Shown: positions 13,074-22,700 of the stretch, one piece after another
How the letters are laid out: each line of letters starts with the position of its first letter
How positions within the stretch are numbered: the first letter of the stretch is position 1
Translations under genes and position numbers: made by a program
The notes under the pieces: generated by a model
Database searches by the model: none
Told to the model about the DNA's origin: nothing
The model's input: the letters and a program-made list of their open reading frames with translations, nothing else
Assembly (NCBI GenBank): GCA_027487735.1
Contig: JAIYDA010000059.1
Span: 1 to 64,000 of the forward strand
From: Planctomycetaceae bacterium
GTDB lineage: Bacteria; Planctomycetota; Phycisphaerae; Phycisphaerales; UBA1924
DNA length: 64,000 nucleotides
Reading direction: 5' to 3'

Positions 13074-13835
13074 ATGACCACGAGCGACACGAATCATCGA
13101 CCTTCCCCCTCCAGCCCGCCGCTCATCCAGTGCCGCCGCCTGACCAAGACCTACAAGAAGGGTGACAACACCATCACCCCGCTGCAGGAACTCGACCTCG
13201 ACGTGCCCGCGGGCGACTTCCTCGCGCTCATGGGCCCCTCGGGCAGCGGCAAGACCACGCTCCTCAACCTCATCGCGGGAATCGACCGTCCCAGCGGCGG
13301 CGAGCTCATCATCGGTGGCACCAACATCGCGTCGCTCTCGCGGAGCAAACTCGCCGACTGGCGGAGCACGCACGTGGGCTACGTCTTCCAGCTCTACAAC
13401 CTCGTGCCGGTGCTGACGGCCTACGAGAACGTCGAACTGCCCCTGCTGCTGCACCGGCTCTCGGCCAAGGACCGCCACGAGAAGGTCCAGACCGCGCTGC
13501 AGCTCGTCGGCATCGCCGATCGGTACGACCACTACCCGCGTCAACTCTCGGGCGGCCAGGAGCAGCGGGTCGCCATCGCCCGGGCCATCGTCACCGACCC
13601 CACCATCATCGTCGGCGACGAGCCGACCGGTGACCTCGACCAAGAGTCCGCCGCCGCCATCATGGACCTCATGACGCGGCTCTGCGACGACCTCGGCAAG
13701 ACCCTGATCCTCGTGACCCACGACGCCAAGAGCGCCGCCTATGCCAAGCGGACGCTGCACCTTGAGAAGGGCCGACTGGTCGAAGCCCAGACCCTCACCG
13801 CCCGCCGCGCGGCGCACCAGTTGCAGGAGTCGTAA
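13074..13835 (+). CDS. ABC transporter ATP-binding protein (LolD/MacB type)
   Basis: 253 residues, standard for the MacB/LolD ATPase family. Walker A is GPSGSGKTT (residues 54-62), the signature is LSGGQEQRVAIARA (about 156-169), and Walker B with the catalytic Glu is IIVGDEPTGDLD (about 177-188). The switch His lies in LVTHDAKSA. It powers the two permeases encoded directly downstream; the first begins 3 bp after its stop. The C-terminal tail is short. Together with the adaptor upstream it forms a MacAB- or DevABC-like exporter, here placed in a metal-resistance island. The substrate is unknown. Confidence 0.92.
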   Translation: MTTSDTNHRPSPSSPPLIQCRRLTKTYKKGDNTITPLQELDLDVPAGDFLALMGPSGSGKTTLLNLIAGIDRPSGGELIIGGTNIASLSRSKLADWRSTHVGYVFQLYNLVPVLTAYENVELPLLLHRLSAKDRHEKVQTALQLVGIADRYDHYPRQLSGGQEQRVAIARAIVTDPTIIVGDEPTGDLDQESAAAIMDLMTRLCDDLGKTLILVTHDAKSAAYAKRTLHLEKGRLVEAQTLTARRAAHQLQES

Positions 13836-13838
13836 CCC

Positions 13839-15002
13839 ATGATCCCCCCCAAGTTCATCCCCGTCGTCGTCAAACAGCTCTGGCGGCACCGAGTCCGCAG
13901 CATCCTCACGCTCCTGGGCGTGGGCGTGGCCATGTTCCTGTTCATCGCCGTGCAGACGCTGCAAGAGGGCGTGCGCCGCTCGACGCAGGCCGCCGCGGGC
14001 GACACCACGCTGGTAGTTTACCGCGAGAACCGTTTTTGCCCCGCCGCGAGCCGATTGCCGCAGTTCTACGTGGACCGGATCGAGAAGATCCCCGGCGTCG
14101 TCTCGGCGGTGCCGGTCAAGATCATCGTCAACAACTGCCGGGCCTCGCTGGATGTCGTCACGTTCCGGGGCGTGCCGCGCGAAGACCTTGCTGGACCCAA
14201 CGGTTGGGCCAGCAAGTGGCAACTCATCGCCGGGTCCGTCGCGGAGTGGGAAAAGCGCTCCGACTCGGCCCTCGTCGGCGAGACGCTCGCCGCGCGGCGT
14301 GGCTTCAAGGTCGGCGAATCCTTCGACGCTTCGGGCATCACCGTCACGGTCGCGGGGATCATCCGCTCTCCCGAAGCCCAGGACCAGAACGTGGCCTATG
14401 TGCATCTCGACTTCCTTCAGCAGGCCGCGGGCAAGGGCGGCGGGCTGGGCAGCGTCACGCAGTTCACCGTGCGCGTCGATGATCCGGCGAAGATGGAGCA
14501 GGTGGCCGAGGCAATCGACGCGGAGTTTCGCGCCGAGGCCGACCCGACGATGACCAGCCCCGAAAAGGCCTTTGTGGCTCAGGCCGGGGCCGACATCGTC
14601 GAGATCGTCAAGTTCACGCAGTGGCTGGGCTGGGGCTGCCTCGCCGCCGTGCTCGCGCTGGTCGCCAACGCCATTGTGCTGAGCGTGCAGGACCGCATCA
14701 AGGAACACGCCGTGCTCCAGACGCTGGGGTTCCGCTCTGGGCTTATCGCCCGCTTGATCGTCAGCGAAGGGATGCTCATCGGCTTGCTAGGGGGCGCGCT
14801 GGGCACGGGCATCGCCCTAGCCGTCGTCCACTTCGGCAACTTCTCGCTCTCGCAGGAAGGGCTGTCGATCAGCGTGAGCGCGTCATGGTCGGTCATGGCC
14901 CTGGGCCTTGTCATCTCCGCGGGCGTGGGCATCGTCGCCGGCCTCGTGCCCGCGTGGCGAGCCGGGCGGCGTGAGATTGCGTCTTGTTTCAGGGCGGTGT
15001 GA
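13839..15002 (+). CDS. FtsX-type ABC permease, first subunit
   Basis: 387 residues. The N-terminal helix (SILTLLGVGVAMFLFIAVQTL, about 18-38) is followed by a periplasmic domain of about 220 residues containing CPAASR and NNCRAS, giving two lone Cys. Three helices follow in the C-terminal FtsX domain (about 265-285, 305-335 and 350-375), ending in basic RAGRREIA. The layout is that of MacB/LolC permeases without a fused ATPase. It is read from AGGAG just before the ATG and is probably translationally coupled to the ATPase. It should pair with the second permease at 15014. Confidence 0.88.
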   Translation: MIPPKFIPVVVKQLWRHRVRSILTLLGVGVAMFLFIAVQTLQEGVRRSTQAAAGDTTLVVYRENRFCPAASRLPQFYVDRIEKIPGVVSAVPVKIIVNNCRASLDVVTFRGVPREDLAGPNGWASKWQLIAGSVAEWEKRSDSALVGETLAARRGFKVGESFDASGITVTVAGIIRSPEAQDQNVAYVHLDFLQQAAGKGGGLGSVTQFTVRVDDPAKMEQVAEAIDAEFRAEADPTMTSPEKAFVAQAGADIVEIVKFTQWLGWGCLAAVLALVANAIVLSVQDRIKEHAVLQTLGFRSGLIARLIVSEGMLIGLLGGALGTGIALAVVHFGNFSLSQEGLSISVSASWSVMALGLVISAGVGIVAGLVPAWRAGRREIASCFRAV

Positions 15003-15013
15003 GAAAGGACTCC

Positions 15014-16276
15014 ATGAGACTTCTTCCCTTTGCCTACGCCGTCCGCAACTTGGGGCGCTCGCCCTCGCGGCTGTTCCTCTCCGTCGCCGGGTCGGCGATG
15101 GTGGTGCTGCTCATTCTGGTCGCGGGCGGGTTTGTCAGCGGCATGAGCACGGCGCTGCGCGCGACCGGCGGCGAGCACAACGTCATCCTCATGGGGGCGG
15201 GGAGCGAGGAGAGCGTCGAGCGTTCCGAGATCGAGGCGGGTGTTCCCGGTGTGCTCGCGGCCAGCGTCGCGGGCGTCCGCACCCGGGCGGGCGTCGCGTA
15301 CGTCTCGCCCGAGGTCCATGTCATGCTGCCTGTCCGAGTGGGCGCCACGGAGAGCACGACGAGCCCACCAAGCGGAGCACAGACAGGAGTCGCTCAGGGT
15401 TCGAGCGCTTCCTCGATGCCCAAGCCAAAGGGACGACAGGTGATGATGCGTGGAGTCACCCCCGCCGCGGCACTCGTCCACGAGTCGGTGTCGCTCACCG
15501 AGGGACGTTGGCCCGTCTCCGGAGCTGATGAAGTCATGGTTGGACGGATGGCGGCGACAGTGCTGGGGGTTGCTGAGATCGACTTGCAGATCGGCAAGGC
15601 GGTCATTATCGACGGCAGACCGTGGCAGATCGTCGGGCGCTTCGGCGCGCCGGGGACGGTCGTCGAGGCGGAGGTGTGGCTGCCCTTGGCGGACCTCATG
15701 ACCGCGACCAAACGCGAGACCATCTCATGCGTCGTTCTCACCCTTGACCCGTACAACGAGGCCACGGGCGAAGGGGCCGACTTTGGCGACATCGCGGCCT
15801 TTACCAAGACGCGGCCCGACCTCGAACTCGTGCCCATGACCGAGCGCGAGTACTACGGCAAACTGGCGAGTTTCTTTGGGCCCATCAAGATCGTCGCGTG
15901 GGTGACGGCGGGGCTGATCGCCGTCGGCGGGCTGTTCGGCGGGCTGAACACGATGTACGCCGCGTTCGCTTCGCGCATCCGCGAACTGGGCACGCTGCAA
16001 TCCATCGGCTATCGGCGGCTGGCGATCGTCTGGTCGATGATCCAGGAATCGACGCTGGCGACGGCGGCGGGCGGGCTCATCGCGTGTGCGATCGGCGTGT
16101 TCCTGCTCGATGGGCTGGCGGTGCGGTTCTCGATGGGGGCGTTTGGGCTGAAGATTGACGAGATGGTGATCGGGCTGGGGCTGCTGACGGGCCTGGCTCT
16201 TGGTGTCGTGGGCGCGTTGCCCCCGGCGATTCGTTGCCTGAGGCCGACGATCCCCGTCGCGCTCAAGGCGGTGTGA
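15014..16276 (+). CDS. FtsX-type ABC permease, second subunit
   Basis: 420 residues from the ATG at 15014, supported by AAAGGA 5-10 nt upstream. The order is the same as in its partner: an N-terminal helix (about 20-45), a periplasmic domain with a Ser/Thr/Pro-rich insert near residues 110-140, then three C-terminal helices, including IKIVAWVTAGLIAVGGLFGG. It lies 11 bp after the first permease and is clearly related to it but diverged, so the two probably form a heterodimer. The substrate cannot be read from sequence. Confidence 0.88.
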   Translation: MRLLPFAYAVRNLGRSPSRLFLSVAGSAMVVLLILVAGGFVSGMSTALRATGGEHNVILMGAGSEESVERSEIEAGVPGVLAASVAGVRTRAGVAYVSPEVHVMLPVRVGATESTTSPPSGAQTGVAQGSSASSMPKPKGRQVMMRGVTPAAALVHESVSLTEGRWPVSGADEVMVGRMAATVLGVAEIDLQIGKAVIIDGRPWQIVGRFGAPGTVVEAEVWLPLADLMTATKRETISCVVLTLDPYNEATGEGADFGDIAAFTKTRPDLELVPMTEREYYGKLASFFGPIKIVAWVTAGLIAVGGLFGGLNTMYAAFASRIRELGTLQSIGYRRLAIVWSMIQESTLATAAGGLIACAIGVFLLDGLAVRFSMGAFGLKIDEMVIGLGLLTGLALGVVGALPPAIRCLRPTIPVALKAV

Positions 16277-16351
16277 TGGTGGACGCGTGCGCTGTCGCGG
16301 CGTGTGCCGCGCGGCGAAGAGAGTGCTGCAAGCTGTTCAAGGAGTTTCGAC

Positions 16352-17320
16352 GTGACAACCATGATGACGAGGATGACGAGTGTGGTCCGCACGATGACGC
16401 TGGCGGCGGCGCTGCTGGGCGGCGCGGCGGTGGTGATGCTGCCGCAGGCCGCGCAGGCGCAGATCAAGAGCGCGGGTGACGTGAAGACGCTGCTCATGAC
16501 GGAGTTGCCCGCGAATGCGCTGGAGATTTCTGCGGCGATGAAGTCGGCCAAGGTGGGCGAGACCATCACCGTGCGCGGGAACGTGGCGATGTCGAAGGAT
16601 GCGTTCGTCGAGAACCGCGCGATGTTCACGCTGGTGGACGAGACGACCCGCAAGGGGTGCTGCCCGCCCAGCGACAAACTGCCCGACACCGCGTGCGACA
16701 TTCCCGCCGAAGGCCGGGCCACGGTGCAGATTGTCGATGCCAACGGCAAGCCAGCGCGATTCGGTCTCAGCGGCGAGCACGGGCTCAAGCCCGGCGCGGA
16801 AGTCTTCGTCACGGGCAAGGTCGAGACCGCCAACGGGACCGACGCGCTCGTGCTGACCGCCACGTCCATACATGTTCCCAAGGCCGCGCTGCCCACGGGC
16901 CTGTTTGTCAGCACGCAGCCGGAGAACGCCAAGGATGTTTCAGAAGTTCGCAAGGCGGCGACGGCTCCCAAGGTCGGCGAGGAGGTCGTGCTGCGTGGGC
17001 GCATTGGCGGTAGCAAGGAGCCGTTCGTCGCGGGGCGCGCCGTGCTCACCCTCATAGGACGCGGGTTGAAGGCCTGCAACGAGAACCCCGACGACAAGTG
17101 CTCGAAGCCCTGGGACTACTGCTGCGAGACCAATGCGGACATCCTGGCGAACTCGGTGACGGTGCAGATCGTGGACGCCAAAGGCCAGATTCTGCGGACG
17201 GAAATGAAGGGTCGTCGCGGACTGAAGGAATTGTCTGAGGTCGTCGTCGTCGGCAAGGTCGCCGCCTCCGACGGCAAGTCGCTGGTGGTCAATGCGACAG
17301 CGATGTACGTGCATCAGTAA
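16352..17320 (+). CDS. secreted protein with a duplicated OB-like domain
   Basis: 322 residues from a GTG at 16352, chosen because AAGGAG lies 7 nt upstream. A signal peptide with an AQAQ-type cleavage site covers about the first 35 residues. The mature protein contains the same domain twice (about 50-170 and 205-320). Each has VGExxxxRGxxxxSKxxFVxxRAxxTL, a Cys-rich loop (CCPPSD; CNENPDDKCSKPWDYCC), VTVQIVDAxG and a closing beta-hairpin ending in a TA(T/M) strand. The pattern fits an OB-like barrel with a disulfide- or metal-binding loop. It is the last gene of the ABC exporter block. Function unknown; it could be the extracytoplasmic substrate binder. Confidence 0.6.
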   Translation: MTTMMTRMTSVVRTMTLAAALLGGAAVVMLPQAAQAQIKSAGDVKTLLMTELPANALEISAAMKSAKVGETITVRGNVAMSKDAFVENRAMFTLVDETTRKGCCPPSDKLPDTACDIPAEGRATVQIVDANGKPARFGLSGEHGLKPGAEVFVTGKVETANGTDALVLTATSIHVPKAALPTGLFVSTQPENAKDVSEVRKAATAPKVGEEVVLRGRIGGSKEPFVAGRAVLTLIGRGLKACNENPDDKCSKPWDYCCETNADILANSVTVQIVDAKGQILRTEMKGRRGLKELSEVVVVGKVAASDGKSLVVNATAMYVHQ

Positions 17321-17640
17321 CCTGAGTTGTCATGCCATAAGCGAGCGTGGCGGCCGCGATTGGCTTCCACCCACGTCCCGGCAAAGAGATGCGCCGCCTT
17401 CACGAACGACGGGGCGTCGGGATTCGACTTCGACTCGCCGACCGTCGGGTGAAAGTACGCCGGCGGGTAGAGCGCTACGTCGTCGTACTGCGTAACCACG
17501 CGGGCGAGCAGCCCGGGCCCAGCTTGATCGCCGACGTACCGGCGCTCGAAAAACGAACGTTCTGCCCTGTAGCCACGGCGTGGCAGTGCCAGGACGAGTC
17601 GATGGCTCTCAGGCCGTGTGTTTAGTTCTGCCCGTCGAAC
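17314..17640 (-). pseudogene. C-terminal remnant of a glycosyltransferase-like gene
   Basis: On the - strand an open frame runs through this interval without a good start and ends at 17314. It reads AGPGLLARVV, then VALYPPAYFHP, then AAHLFAGTW, the order seen at the C-terminus of DXD-type (GT32-like) sugar transferases. The N-terminal catalytic part is missing and the frame runs into the promoter of the + strand metal operon. I read it as a gene cut off when the metal block arrived. Family assignment rests on motif order only. Confidence 0.4.
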
Positions 17641-17653
17641 TTGGTCTCGACTG

Positions 17654-17694
17654 TTGACGTACTCCCTGAGAGACCGATATACTCCCCCACAGTA
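17654..17694 (+). promoter_or_regulatory. promoter overlapping a CsoR/RcnR-like operator
   Basis: TTGACG (17654-17659), an 18-nt spacer and TATACT (17678-17683) form a good sigma-70-type promoter. The -10 box overlaps TACT-CCCCCAC-AGTA (17680-17694), an inverted repeat with a seven-base C/G tract like the operators of CsoR/RcnR repressors and like the site at 27417. The A of the next gene's ATG is the last base of this operator, so the transcript would be almost leaderless. Confidence 0.6.
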
Positions 17695-18167
17695 TGCTCT
17701 TCCGCAGCTCTCAATTCCGGACCTTCATCGCCCTGCTCATGGCGGTGGTGGTGCCGTTCTGCTGCTGCAACTTCCATGCGTGGGTGAGCGCGTGTGCTTC
17801 CTGTGTCCCCGCTGCCGTGGTTGACGGGGACCGTCACGTCACGGCGAGCGAACACGACCACCACGGGTGTCACCACTCGGGCACAGACGCCGCTCGCTCC
17901 AGTGGCGATCACCACGAAACCCCGACGTCGCCTGGTGATGGCTCCGACCCGCACGACTGCACCTGCGGCAAGGACCAAGCGAAAATGATGTCGGGCGAGA
18001 AGCCGACCATCGATTTCGCTCTAGCGGTTCTCGTTGCGACGCTCAACTGGATTACGTCGAATTGGACTTCTGTCGAGCCTGCCCACACCTTCGTCAGTGG
18101 CGAAGTCTGGGCATGTGCTCGACCGCCGACCAGCCTGCTGCGCTTGCACTGCGCGCTCATCGTGTAG
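17694..18167 (+). CDS. small exported Cys/His-rich CzcI-like protein, paralogue 3
   Basis: 157 residues. An export segment (FIALLMAVVVPF) runs into CCC, then CASC, a His-rich stretch (EHDHHGCHHSG, GDHHETP), DPHDCTCGKDQ, a hydrophobic stretch (about 107-122) and the C-terminal PPTSLLRLHCALIV shared with the protein at 10857. The ATG overlaps a repressor-type operator. It is the first gene of the second RND block. The Cys/His content suggests Cu or Zn binding in the periplasm (inference); the promoter site argues for copper control. Confidence 0.65.
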   Translation: MLFRSSQFRTFIALLMAVVVPFCCCNFHAWVSACASCVPAAVVDGDRHVTASEHDHHGCHHSGTDAARSSGDHHETPTSPGDGSDPHDCTCGKDQAKMMSGEKPTIDFALAVLVATLNWITSNWTSVEPAHTFVSGEVWACARPPTSLLRLHCALIV

Positions 18168-18306
18168 CACTGCAATCCATGACTAGCCGTTGCCGAGCGA
18201 GAATCGACATGCGGCCGGTCTCGGTGCGCCCATGACCCTGTTCGCACTTCGACGCGTTAGGGCATCCCCCACATCTCGGTTACCCATCCTCTCATGGAGA
18301 TCGCTC

Positions 18307-19680
18307 ATGATCCGCTCACGCGCGGCTCTTGGTGCGAGCGCCCTCGCGCTCGCGACCGCCGCCATTCTGATTCCTGTGTACGCCCACGAAGGTCACGGCA
18401 AGCCCACGGGTGCGACGTTTGATCCGAACGCACCCAAACGGGTCTCTGAAGCCACCGCGCTCGCCATTGGCCTTGAGACCGCCGAGGTGGACTTTGGCAA
18501 CGTCGAGGACGTTGTTCGGCTGACCGGCATGGTCCGCGCTCAGCCCGGATCGCTTGCTGCGGTCTCGGCGACTTACGCGGGCGTGGTCCGAGCGATCGAA
18601 GCGCAGGTCGGTGATCGCGTGCGGAAGGGCGATTTGATCGCCGAAGTCGAGTCCCCCGAACTTGCCCGGGCGCTGTTTGATGTCAGGCGATTGGAGTCGG
18701 AGTCGGAGCGTCTGAGCGCTGAGCAGAAGCGAGCGACCGCGCAGATCGCCTCGCTTGAGATCGAATCACCTGCCGCTGAGCTGAGCGCTTCGCTCGCCGA
18801 GGCAGAAGTGGATCGGCTGAAGTCCGCGGGCGAGAGCGTGTCGGCGAACTTGCTGGCACAACGCCGGGCCGAGGCGATCAGGTTGCGTGCGGACGCATCA
18901 CTCCGCAAGGTTGCGCTCGAACAAGCCAGGACGGAGGCCGTTTCGCTGCAGCGTCAGCTCGACGCGACGCGGGCATCGGCCGAAGCACTGCGTGCCACGC
19001 TGCCATCAGACTCAGCAAACCCAGCCGCGGGTGTCATCCGGCTGGTCGCGCCGCTGGACGGTGTGGTCGTGAGCCGAACGGGAGTCATCGGCGAGGGCGT
19101 CGCCGCCGGAAGTCCAATCGTGAGCATTGGCGACTTCTCCACGGTCCAGATCGAGGGCGAACTCCCCGAGAGTCTGCTTTCCCGTGTGAAGGGCGTGCCC
19201 GGGGCGAAGGTGCGGATTCGGCGTGGGATGGCAGTTCCCAGTGACGTGGTGGCGGAGGGCGTGGTGCGGTTCCTGAGTCCGGTGATCGATGCGACCAAGC
19301 GTACCGCGCATGTCATCGTGGATGTGGACAACCCGCAGGGACTGTTGCGGCACGGCCAGTTCGTGGATTTGAACGTGGTGATCTCAACCAACGACAGCGC
19401 CGTAGTGGTGCCAGCGACGGCTGTCGTCAAGGAAGGCCCGCTGCAATACGTCTTTGTGCGGGAAGGCAAGGGCGAGAACGTCGTGTTCAAGAAGCGAGAC
19501 GTGGCCGTGGGCGTGCGCGACGACCGCGTCGTTGAGATCACGAGCGGCCTCGTCCCCGGTGATGTCGTTGCGGTTGGAGGTGCGTTCAGTCTGTCGCAGC
19601 TCCGTGGCTTTGTGCCCGGTGCTCCCGAACCCGTCGCTGAGCCTGCCAAGCCCGGCGACGGCCACGGCCACTCGCACTGA
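18307..19680 (+). CDS. CusB/CzcB-like periplasmic adaptor
   Basis: 457 residues from the ATG at 18307, with GGAG 9 nt upstream. A signal peptide (about 1-22, ending VYAHEGHG) exposes a His motif at the mature N-terminus. The sequence then follows the RND adaptor plan: first barrel half (about 50-110), a coiled-coil hairpin rich in Ala/Glu/Arg (about 115-220), second half with LVAPLDGVVVSRTG, a beta-barrel and a membrane-proximal domain, with a C-terminal HGHSH. It is 48 bp upstream of the pump gene. Unlike the first set, the channel gene is not adjacent; it lies at the end of the block (25992). Confidence 0.88.
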   Translation: MIRSRAALGASALALATAAILIPVYAHEGHGKPTGATFDPNAPKRVSEATALAIGLETAEVDFGNVEDVVRLTGMVRAQPGSLAAVSATYAGVVRAIEAQVGDRVRKGDLIAEVESPELARALFDVRRLESESERLSAEQKRATAQIASLEIESPAAELSASLAEAEVDRLKSAGESVSANLLAQRRAEAIRLRADASLRKVALEQARTEAVSLQRQLDATRASAEALRATLPSDSANPAAGVIRLVAPLDGVVVSRTGVIGEGVAAGSPIVSIGDFSTVQIEGELPESLLSRVKGVPGAKVRIRRGMAVPSDVVAEGVVRFLSPVIDATKRTAHVIVDVDNPQGLLRHGQFVDLNVVISTNDSAVVVPATAVVKEGPLQYVFVREGKGENVVFKKRDVAVGVRDDRVVEITSGLVPGDVVAVGGAFSLSQLRGFVPGAPEPVAEPAKPGDGHGHSH

Positions 19681-19728
19681 TCAGTCCGCCCGCGTCTCAC
19701 GCACAACAGCAATCCGAGGAACCTCCCT

Positions 19729-22700
19729 GTGCTCAACTGGATCATCCGATCATCCTTGAACAACCGCGTGCTGGTGCTGATCGCCGCGTTGCTCGTCTCC
19801 GTTTACGGAATGTACGTGACGCTGCGGACGCCCACGGACGTGCTGCCCGACCTCAACCGGCCGGTTGTGACGATCATGACCGAGGCCGCCGGGCTTGCGC
19901 CCGAGGAGGTCGAGGCCCAGGTCACGTACAACATTGAGACCGCCGTCAACGGCTCTCCGGGCGTCGAGCGAGTCCGGAGCGTTTCCTCGCTCGGGCTCTC
20001 GATCGTGTTCGTCGAGTTCCAGTGGGGCACGGACCTCAAGTACAACCGCCAAGTTGTCAGCGAGCGGATGGGCACCATCTCCGAGAAACTGCCGCCTGGC
20101 GTCGTACCGGTCATGACGCCCGCGACCAGCATCATGGGCGAAATCGCCCTGATCAGCGTCTCGAGTAAGACGCTCTCCCCGATGGAGGTGCGCACGGTCG
20201 CCGAGTTCACGCTCCGTCCAGCCATTCTGTCGATCCCCGGAATCGCCCAGGTCACGGCGATGGGCGGCGACCTCAAGCAGTTTCGTGTTCAAGTCGATCC
20301 GGACAAGCTTCGGCTCTACGACCTGACCATCGAGGATGTCGAGCGAGCACTCGCCGCCGCCAACCAGAACACTGGGGGTGGCTTTGTCGTCAGCGGCGCG
20401 CAGGAACTCGTGGTTCGGAACCTCGGCCGCGTGCAGAACGCCGATGACATCGCCATGTCGCTGGTCGCCACAAGGCCCGGCGATCACGCCAGCCCTCCGC
20501 GGGCAGTCCTCGTGCGCGACGTCGCGGAGGTCATCGAAGCGGGTCCCACGATCAAGCGCGGCGATGGCTCCGACAACGGCACGCCCGCCGTCATCATGGC
20601 GATTCAGAAACAGCCTGGTGCGGACACCATCACGCTTACGCGGTCGCTCGATCGAACGTTGGAGCAGATTCGCCCGACCCTTCCCGCCGGCATCGACATC
20701 AACGCCGACGTGTTCCGGCAGGAGCACTTCATCAACTCGGCCATCGGGAATGTCGTGGAGGCGCTGCGCGACGGTGCGATCCTGGTCGTCATCGTCCTGA
20801 TCCTGTTCCTCATGAACGTGCGGACGACCATCGTCACGCTCACGGCGCTCCCGCTCTCGATCATCACGACGTTCCTGGTCTTCCACTGGCTTGGCTTGAG
20901 CGTCAACACCATGACGCTGGGCGGGCTGGCGGTCGCTATCGGCGAGCTTGTTGACGACGCGGTTGTTGACGTGGAAAACGTCTACCGACGGCTGGGGGAG
21001 AACCGCCGCGCTGCATCGCCCAAGCCGATCGCACAGGTTGTTTTCGACGCTTCCAGCGAAATCCGCAACCCGATCATTCTGGGCACGGTCATCGTCAACC
21101 TTGTGTTCCTGCCCACGTTCTTCCTCCCAGGCATCGAGGGACGACTGTTCGCCCCGCTCGCCACGGCGTACATCGTGAGCATCTTCGCGTCGCTGCTGGT
21201 GGCGCTCACCGTCACTCCCGTTCTGGCGTACTACCTGCTCCCGGGCATCAAACGCATGGAGCACGGCAAGGACGGCCCGCTGCTGCGCGCCTGCAAGTGG
21301 CTGGCGCTCAAGTCATACTCGGTCTCGATGCCACGCCCGGTCGCGGTGCTGGGCACGCTGGGCGCGCTGGTCGTGGCGGCGCTGTTCATGGTCACGCGGC
21401 TGGGCTCGGAGTTTCTGCCGCCCTTCAACGAGGGCACCGCAGTCGTCTCCTTCATGCAGCAACCGGGTATCTCGCTGGAGGAGTCCAACAAGCTCGGCAC
21501 CAAGGCCGAGGAGATGATCCTGTCCATCCCTCAAGTCAAGAGCACGGCGCGCCGCACCGGACGCGCCGAGCAGGACGAGCACGCGCTGGGTGTCAACGCC
21601 AGCGAGATCGAGGTGGACTTCTGGACCAAGGAGGAAGCGAAGAACCCTGACAAGCACACGACGCCCGCCGGTCGCAGGCCGCCGCCGGCCAAGGACATCC
21701 TTCCCCGCGAGCAGGTCTTCACGATGATCGAGGAGAAGCTCGCGGCGTTCCCCGGCGTGGCGACGGGCATCGGCCAGCCCATCAGCCACCGCATCGAGCA
21801 CTTGCTCTCGGGGGTTCGTGCCCAGGTTGCCATCAAGATCTTCGGCGACGACCTCGGCACGCTCCGCACGCTCGCGGACCAGACCAAGGCGGCGATGGAG
21901 GGCATCCCCGGCGTCGCCGACCTGCAGGTCGAGCAGCAGGTGCTGGTGCCGCAACTGCACATCAGTGTCAACCGCGCGGCGGCGGCCCGCGTCGGCTTCA
22001 CGCCGCAGTCGCTCACCGATGCGATGGAGACCGCCACCAAGGGCAAGGTCGTGGGCCAGGTGCTCGACGGCCTGAAGGTCTTCGACATCACGCTCACACT
22101 CGATGACCATCACCGGACCGATCCAACTGCGCTGGGGCTGGTGCGGCTCGTCTCGCCCACCGGGGCGATCGTGCTCGTGCAGGACGTTGCCGAGATCGTC
22201 GAGAAACTCGGCCCCAATGAGGTCCAGCGCGAGAGCCTGCGACGCCGCATCGTCGTCTCGGCCAACGTCCGCGGACGCGACCTGGGCTCGACGGTCGAAG
22301 AGATCAAGAAGTCCATCGCGATCGACGTGACGCTGCCCCAGGGCTACACGATCCAGTACGGCGGGCTGTACGAGGCGCAGCAGGAGTCCACGCGGCTGCT
22401 GCTCGCCCTGGGCACGGGCTCGCTCATCGCCATCTTCGTCATCCTCTTCACCCACTACCGCTCGGGCATGGTCGCGGCCCAGATCATGCTCAACGTGCCC
22501 TTCGCGCTCATCGGCAGCGTGACGGCGCTCTTGATCACCCGCGAGCCCTTCAGCGTGGCCTCGCTGGTGGGCTTCATCAGCCTCACCGGCATCGCCACCC
22601 GCAACGGTGTGCTGATGGTCAGCCACTACATCCATCTGATGACCGAGGAACGCCAGCCCTGGAGCAAGGAACTCATCATCCGGGGCAGCCAGGAGCGTGT

